From CAG-217 sp963638105 (GTDB lineage Bacteria; Bacillota; Clostridia; Oscillospirales; Acutalibacteraceae): a stretch of DNA of 64,000 nucleotides. This document shows, in pieces, positions 59,487-64,000 of the stretch. Under the pieces are notes generated by a model. The model had not been told where the DNA came from, made no database searches, and saw nothing but the letters and a program-made list of their open reading frames with translations. Position 1 is the stretch's first letter; the number at the start of each line of letters is the position of its first letter. Position numbers and translations under genes: made by a program. The stretch spans positions 1 to 64,000 of the forward strand of contig CAVHPP010000002.1 in assembly GCA_963638105.1 (NCBI GenBank), read 5' to 3'.

Positions 59487-59978
59487 ATGCTGTCATTAGA
59501 CTGGAATCTGCTCTTTACCGTGGTCAACCTGGTGATCTTCTATATCCTGATGAAGAAATTTGTCTGGAACAAGGTGCTGGGTGCCATGGATAAACGGCAG
59601 TCCATGATAGACCAACAATTCAAAGACGCCGACGAGGATCGTCGAGCCGCAGGCGCTCTGAAAACAGAATATGAGGGTCGCTTAGCCGGTGCAGACGAGG
59701 AGTCGGCACGCTTGATTGCAGACGCAAAGGTCACTGCCAAAGCCAAAGCTGACAAGATCGTAGACCAGGCCAAGCTCACCTCCGACAAGATGGTACGCGA
59801 CGCGCACCAGACCATCGAGCATGAGCGCAATGAGGCACTCCAGTCCGTTAAGCATGACATTGCTGCACTGGCAATGGACGCTGCGGCCAAGGTGGTGTCT
59901 AAAGAGGCGTCTGAGCTGGATAACAGCGCGATCTATGACGATTTTCTGGCGGGGCAGGACGGCGGTGATCCGGTATGA
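59487..59978 (+). CDS. atpF: ATP synthase Fo subunit b
   Basis: Peripheral stalk, 163 residues: one N-terminal membrane helix (WNLLFTVVNLVIFYILMKKF) and a long charged helix (LIADAKVTAKAKADKIVDQA). ATG at 59487 is eight bases after AAAGGAAG; GTG at 59481 is too near. Overlaps atpH by four bases. Confidence 0.94.
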   Translation: MLSLDWNLLFTVVNLVIFYILMKKFVWNKVLGAMDKRQSMIDQQFKDADEDRRAAGALKTEYEGRLAGADEESARLIADAKVTAKAKADKIVDQAKLTSDKMVRDAHQTIEHERNEALQSVKHDIAALAMDAAAKVVSKEASELDNSAIYDDFLAGQDGGDPV

Positions 59979-60484
59979 CCGTAACCGCACAGAATTATGC
60001 GCTGGTGCTGGGGGAACTGAATCTGGACGAACAGCAGATCAAAGCAGCAGAAACCTTGCTGCGTAAAAATCCGCTGCTCACCCAGGTGCTCTCTGATCCC
60101 CGCGTGCGCTTTGCAGAGAAGGAAAAGTGCCTGGACCGTATTTTTACGCCGCCCTTTTCCTCCTTTATGAAGGTGCTTTGCAAACATGAGCGCGTGTATG
60201 CACTGACAGAGATTTTTGAGGCCTATCGGGATCTGTGCCGCCAAAAAGCGGGCACGGTTCAGGCGCAGTTGCTCTGTGTGGAGCCGCCCAGTGCGGAACA
60301 GACAGAGAAAATGCGCGCGTTTGTGAAGCAAAAATTCGGTGCCGCCAATGTGGAGCTGGACATTGCGGTACAGCCGGACTTGCTGGGCGGGTTTATTCTG
60401 CGCTGCGGCGACTGTGAATATGACCGCTCCGTAAAGGGCAAGTTAGATAAATTACAGCAAAAACTGACTGGGGAAGTGAAGTAA
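59975..60484 (+). CDS. atpH: ATP synthase F1 subunit delta
   Basis: OSCP-like connector of F1 to the peripheral stalk, 169 residues. It is helical in the N-terminal part (AQNYALVLGELNLDEQQIKA), and the C-terminal PDLLGGFILRCGDCEYDRSV with VKGKLDKLQQKL is the recognisable end. ATG overlaps the atpF stop, and its own stop overlaps the atpA ATG by one base. Confidence 0.92.
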   Translation: MTVTAQNYALVLGELNLDEQQIKAAETLLRKNPLLTQVLSDPRVRFAEKEKCLDRIFTPPFSSFMKVLCKHERVYALTEIFEAYRDLCRQKAGTVQAQLLCVEPPSAEQTEKMRAFVKQKFGAANVELDIAVQPDLLGGFILRCGDCEYDRSVKGKLDKLQQKLTGEVK

Positions 60485-61995
60485 TGGCAGCAATCAGTTC
60501 GGATCAGATCGTATCCATTCTCCGCGAGGAGATCACCAATTACGACTTTAACCAAAATGACGAGGAAGTGGGCAAGGTTGTTCGCGTAGGCGACGGCATT
60601 GCCACCATTTACGGTATGAACCACGCCATGTACGGCGAGATTGTGGTGTTTGACTCCGGGGTCAAGGGCATGGTCCAGGATATTAAGGAGAACCAAATCG
60701 GTTGCATCCTGTTTGGCCAGGATAGCGAGATCCACGAGGGCTCTACCGCTGTGCGTACCCATAAGCGTGCCGGCGTGCCGGTAGGCGAGGGCTTTATTGG
60801 CCGTATTGTCAACGCTTTGGGCGAGCCGATCGACGGCAAGGGCGAGATCCAGTCCGACGACTACCGCCCGGTTGAAGAACCGGCACCCTCCATTGTGGAT
60901 CGGCAGTCGGTAGATACCCCTTTGGCTACCGGTATTCTGTCCATTGACTCTATGTTCCCCATTGGGCGTGGCCAGCGTGAGTTGATCATCGGCGACCGCC
61001 AGACCGGTAAGACTTCTATTGCCATTGACACCATCCTGAACCAAAAGGGCAAGGATGTGATCTGCGTTTATAACGCCATCGGTCAAAAGGCGTCTACCGT
61101 GGCAAAGCTGGTGCATACGCTGGATAAGTACGGTGCCTTGGACTATACCATCGTGGTGTGCTCCACTGCTTCCGACCCGTCCTCTCTACAATATATTTCT
61201 CCCTATTCCGCCACTGCAATGGCAGAATACTTTATGTACAATGGCAAGGACTGCTTGATCGTGTACGATGATCTGAGCAAGCATGCGGTGGCTTACCGTG
61301 CGCTGTCCCTGCTGCTGGAAAGAAGTCCCGGCCGTGAGGCTTATCCCGGCGATGTGTTCTATTTGCACTCCCGGCTGCTGGAGCGTTCCAGCCGACTGTC
61401 CGACAAGTTGGGCGGCGGCTCTCTTACCGCTCTGCCTATTATCGAAACCCAGGCAGGCGACCTTTCCGCCTACATTCCCACGAATGTGATTTCCATTACA
61501 GACGGCCAGATTTTCTTGGAGAGCGACCTGTTCTTCAGCGGTCAGCGCCCGGCTGTAAATGTAGGTTTGTCCGTATCCCGTGTAGGTGGCGCAGCCCAGA
61601 CCAAGGCTATGAAGAAGGCCGCCGGTTCTCTGCGTATCGACCTGGCTCAGTTCCGTGAGATGGAAGTGTTTACCCAGTTTTCCTCAGATCTGGACGATGA
61701 GACCAAGGCCAGCCTGACCTACGGCAAGGGCTTGATGGAGCTGTTAAAGCAGCCACTGTGTCACCCGTTGTCCCTGTCGGATATGGTGGTGTCTTTGGTG
61801 GCAGCCATCGGCCATAAGTTTATGGATGTGGAACCGAGAAAGATCAAGGCGTTCCAGACCGGATTGCTGGAGTTCGTAAACGCCAAGTACCCGGAGCTGG
61901 TGGCGACCATTGAAAAGGATCAGGTGCTCACCGACGAGTTGCGGGAGGAGATTCTGGCCGCAACCGATGAATATAAGAAGGTAAACCATGGCTAA
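60484..61995 (+). CDS. atpA: ATP synthase F1 subunit alpha
   Basis: Regulatory nucleotide-binding subunit, 503 residues. Walker A is IIGDRQTGKTSIAIDT near residue 170, and SRLLERSSRLSD and GQIFLESDLF are family stretches. N-terminal beta-barrel VVRVGDGIATIYGMNHAMYG. Overlaps atpG by eight bases. Confidence 0.97.
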   Translation: MAAISSDQIVSILREEITNYDFNQNDEEVGKVVRVGDGIATIYGMNHAMYGEIVVFDSGVKGMVQDIKENQIGCILFGQDSEIHEGSTAVRTHKRAGVPVGEGFIGRIVNALGEPIDGKGEIQSDDYRPVEEPAPSIVDRQSVDTPLATGILSIDSMFPIGRGQRELIIGDRQTGKTSIAIDTILNQKGKDVICVYNAIGQKASTVAKLVHTLDKYGALDYTIVVCSTASDPSSLQYISPYSATAMAEYFMYNGKDCLIVYDDLSKHAVAYRALSLLLERSPGREAYPGDVFYLHSRLLERSSRLSDKLGGGSLTALPIIETQAGDLSAYIPTNVISITDGQIFLESDLFFSGQRPAVNVGLSVSRVGGAAQTKAMKKAAGSLRIDLAQFREMEVFTQFSSDLDDETKASLTYGKGLMELLKQPLCHPLSLSDMVVSLVAAIGHKFMDVEPRKIKAFQTGLLEFVNAKYPELVATIEKDQVLTDELREEILAATDEYKKVNHG

Positions 61996-62884
61996 TGCAA
62001 GAGAGATCCAAAGCCGGATGAAGAGCATTAAGGACACCATGAAGATCACCAACGCCATGTATATGATCTCGTCCTCCAAGCTCTCAAAGGCCAGAACGGA
62101 CCTGAAGAATACGGAGCCGTACTTCTTCACCATGCAGGACGCTTTGGCTAAGATCCTGATGGAATCGCCGGATGCCGGTAACCGCTTTTTTGACCAGCGG
62201 TCCGATTTGGCGCCGGAGGATCGAAAAAAAGGCTATATTGTGGTCACCGCCGACAAGGGCATGGCCGGTGCCTACAACCACAATGTGATCAAGATCGCCG
62301 AGGAGGCCACCCACACCGGAGAGAGCGAGAACCATAACAAACTCTTTGTGGTGGGCGAAGTGGGCCGCCGGTATTTTGAGACCAAGAACATTCCCGTTGC
62401 CATAGACTTTAAGTACACGGCCCAGAACCCGAATATGAACCGGGCACGGTATATTGCGGAGCAAGTGACGGAGCTGTTCGTCAGCGGTGAGCTGGACGAG
62501 GTGTATATCATCTATACCAAGATGATCAACTCCCTGAATGTGCAGGCCGAGTGCCACCAACTGCTACCTTTGGAGCAGGAACAGATCTCTGTGCACCGGG
62601 ATCGGAAATATTACGATCAGGTGGCGTTTTTGCCGTCGCCGGACGAAGTGTTTGAGCACATTGTGCCCAACTATGTGGCCGGGTTTGTGTATGGCGCGCT
62701 GGTGGAGTCCTATTGCTCCGAGCATAACGCCCGTATGACCGCCATGCAGACGGCTACCAATGCGGCCAAGGATATGCTCAATCAGCTGACCATTGATTAT
62801 AACCGGGCAAGGCAGTCTGCCATTACCCAGGAGATCACGGAAGTGATCGCCGGCGCCAAGGCGCAAAAGAAGAAAACTGACTAA
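61988..62884 (+). CDS. atpG: ATP synthase F1 subunit gamma
   Basis: Central rotor shaft, 298 residues. N-terminal coil REIQSRMKSIKDTMKITNAM and C-terminal coil ARMTAMQTATNAAKDMLNQL with ARQSAITQEITEVIAGA. The Rossmann-like middle has VVTADKGMAGAYNHNV. Starts inside the end of atpA. Confidence 0.96.
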   Translation: MANAREIQSRMKSIKDTMKITNAMYMISSSKLSKARTDLKNTEPYFFTMQDALAKILMESPDAGNRFFDQRSDLAPEDRKKGYIVVTADKGMAGAYNHNVIKIAEEATHTGESENHNKLFVVGEVGRRYFETKNIPVAIDFKYTAQNPNMNRARYIAEQVTELFVSGELDEVYIIYTKMINSLNVQAECHQLLPLEQEQISVHRDRKYYDQVAFLPSPDEVFEHIVPNYVAGFVYGALVESYCSEHNARMTAMQTATNAAKDMLNQLTIDYNRARQSAITQEITEVIAGAKAQKKKTD

Positions 62885-62901
62885 CAATCGGAGGCAATCC
62901 T

Positions 62902-64000
62902 ATGAATAAGGGCAAAATCATTCAGATCATGGGCCCCGTTGTGGATGTGGCGTTCCCGGACGAACTGCCCGCCATTAAGGAGGCGCTGGAGGTGCAGCTG
63001 GACGGCAAGCGCCTGGTGATGGAAGTGAGCCAGCACATCGGCAACAACTGTGTGCGTTGCATTATGCTGGCAACATCTGACGGTCTGTGCAAGGATATGG
63101 AAGTGGTTGCCACCGGCAGCTCCATCTCCGTGCCTGTGGGCCAAAAGACCTTGGGCCGCCTGTTTAATGTGGTAGGCGATACCCTGGACGGTCTGGAGGA
63201 CCTAAGCGGCGAGAAGCACTGGGGCATTCACCGGCAGCCCCCCAGCTTTGAGGACCAGTCCCCGAATGTGGAGATTTTGGAGACCGGTATCAAGGTTATC
63301 GACCTGTTGACCCCCTATCAAAAGGGCGGTAAGATCGGTCTGTTCGGCGGCGCCGGCGTAGGTAAAACGGTGCTGATCCAGGAGCTGATCACCAATGTAG
63401 CCACCCAGCACGGCGGTTACTCCATCTTTACCGGCGTAGGCGAGCGTTCCCGTGAGGGTAACGATCTGTGGAACGAAATGCGCGAGAGCGGCGTGCTGCA
63501 AAAGACAGCCCTGGTCTTTGGCCAGATGAACGAGCCGCCCGGCGCCCGTATGCGTGTGGCAGAAACCGGGCTGACCATGGCGGAGTACTTCCGTGATGTG
63601 GAGCACCAGGATGTGCTGCTGTTTATTGATAACATCTTTCGTTTTGTACAGGCAGGTTCCGAGGTTTCCTCTCTGCTGGGTCGTATGCCCTCCGCAGTAG
63701 GTTACCAGCCCACGCTGGCAACGGATGTTGGCGAGGTGCAGGAGCGTATCGCTTCCACCAAGAACGGGTCTATCACCTCCGTACAGGCTGTGTATGTGCC
63801 TGCGGATGACCTGACCGACCCGGCGCCGGCCACCACCTTTGCCCACTTGGACGCCACTACCGTACTGTCCAGAAAGATCGTGGAGCAGGGTATTTACCCG
63901 GCTGTGGACCCGCTGGAGTCCAGCTCTCGTATTCTGGAGGCTGATGTAGTGGGCGAGGAGCACTATGAGGTGGCTCGTAAGGTGCAGGAGTACCTGCAAA
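62902..64000 (+). CDS. atpD: ATP synthase F1 subunit beta (partial, runs off the window)
   Basis: Catalytic subunit; 366 codons are visible. Starts MNKGKIIQIMGPVVDVAFPD after CGGAGG. Walker A is LFGGAGVGKTVLIQEL, the catalytic Glu lies in VGERSREGNDLW, and Walker B is DVLLFIDNIFRFVQAGSE. SSLLGRMPSAVGYQPTLATD is the family signature. About 100 C-terminal residues and atpC are expected beyond the edge. Confidence 0.97.
   Translation, partial: MNKGKIIQIMGPVVDVAFPDELPAIKEALEVQLDGKRLVMEVSQHIGNNCVRCIMLATSDGLCKDMEVVATGSSISVPVGQKTLGRLFNVVGDTLDGLEDLSGEKHWGIHRQPPSFEDQSPNVEILETGIKVIDLLTPYQKGGKIGLFGGAGVGKTVLIQELITNVATQHGGYSIFTGVGERSREGNDLWNEMRESGVLQKTALVFGQMNEPPGARMRVAETGLTMAEYFRDVEHQDVLLFIDNIFRFVQAGSEVSSLLGRMPSAVGYQPTLATDVGEVQERIASTKNGSITSVQAVYVPADDLTDPAPATTFAHLDATTVLSRKIVEQGIYPAVDPLESSSRILEADVVGEEHYEVARKVQEYLQ

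Overview
The window looks like a chromosomal segment of a Gram-positive anaerobe of the class Clostridia, most likely a gut Oscillospirales/Ruminococcaceae relative. The evidence is a long single-chain pyruvate:ferredoxin oxidoreductase, MltG, UppP and SMC/FtsY housekeeping blocks in firmicute order, a CD1247-like acidic zinc protein beside efp, secreted FN3 and BspA-type LRR proteins, a dockerin-like EF-hand, and a moderately high GC content. Nearly all of it is protein coding. I see no tRNA, rRNA, CRISPR array, transposase or prophage gene.

Layout: 1-3.8 kb holds nifJ (PFOR) behind its own sigma-A promoter. 3.8-9.3 kb is a divergent accessory module: tetR and an FGGY sugar kinase on the minus strand, a class III aminotransferase and a two-domain class II aldolase on the plus strand, with a structured control region between them. 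9.5-12.6 kb is a minus-strand pair, a GH30 lipoprotein glycosidase and a GPH-family sugar symporter. 12.7-18.2 kb is an overlapping cluster: HAD phosphatase, small membrane protein, large secreted subtilase, DUF523 protein. 18.3-23.2 kb has a lipoprotein, pyk-GNAT-mltG and a secreted FN3-like protein. 23.2-24.6 kb is infC-rpmI-rplT with an L20-type attenuator leader and an AUC start codon for infC.

24.6-24.8 kb is a cluster of dispersed palindromic repeats. 24.9-42.6 kb is a long housekeeping run: a TrmH-type methyltransferase, dprA, topA, trmFO, plsX, rnc, a radical SAM protein, smc, ftsY, rdgB, yhbY, nadD, yqeK, rsfS, leuS. 42.7-46.5 kb has a secreted cysteine-hydrolase/FN3 protein, rpsU, aroQ, efp and a CD1247-like protein. 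46.5-47.9 kb is a minus-strand pair of membrane proteins, one zinc ribbon and one J-domain. 48-50.3 kb carries a PAP2 phosphatase, a MIF-like tautomerase and uppP. 50.4-57 kb carries recD2, mreB and a complete ECF vitamin-type transporter (T, fused A-A', S). 57.1-58.1 kb is galE (minus). 58.4-64 kb is the F1Fo ATP synthase operon atpBEFHAGD, cut inside atpD by the window edge.

Functionally the window links pyruvate metabolism and ATP synthesis, cell-wall precursor handling (UppP, PAP2, MltG, MreB), translation and RNA modification, and uptake of sugars and a vitamin-like solute. The part least explained by known systems is the 3.8-9.3 kb kinase/aminotransferase/tandem-aldolase divergon. Its aldolase carries a second, metal-ligand-free aldolase-like domain, and its control region has a perfect 10-bp inverted repeat and a leader with competing hairpins. 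The long secreted subtilase with LRR modules and a half-dockerin, and the membrane J-domain/zinc-ribbon pair, also have no obvious assigned role.
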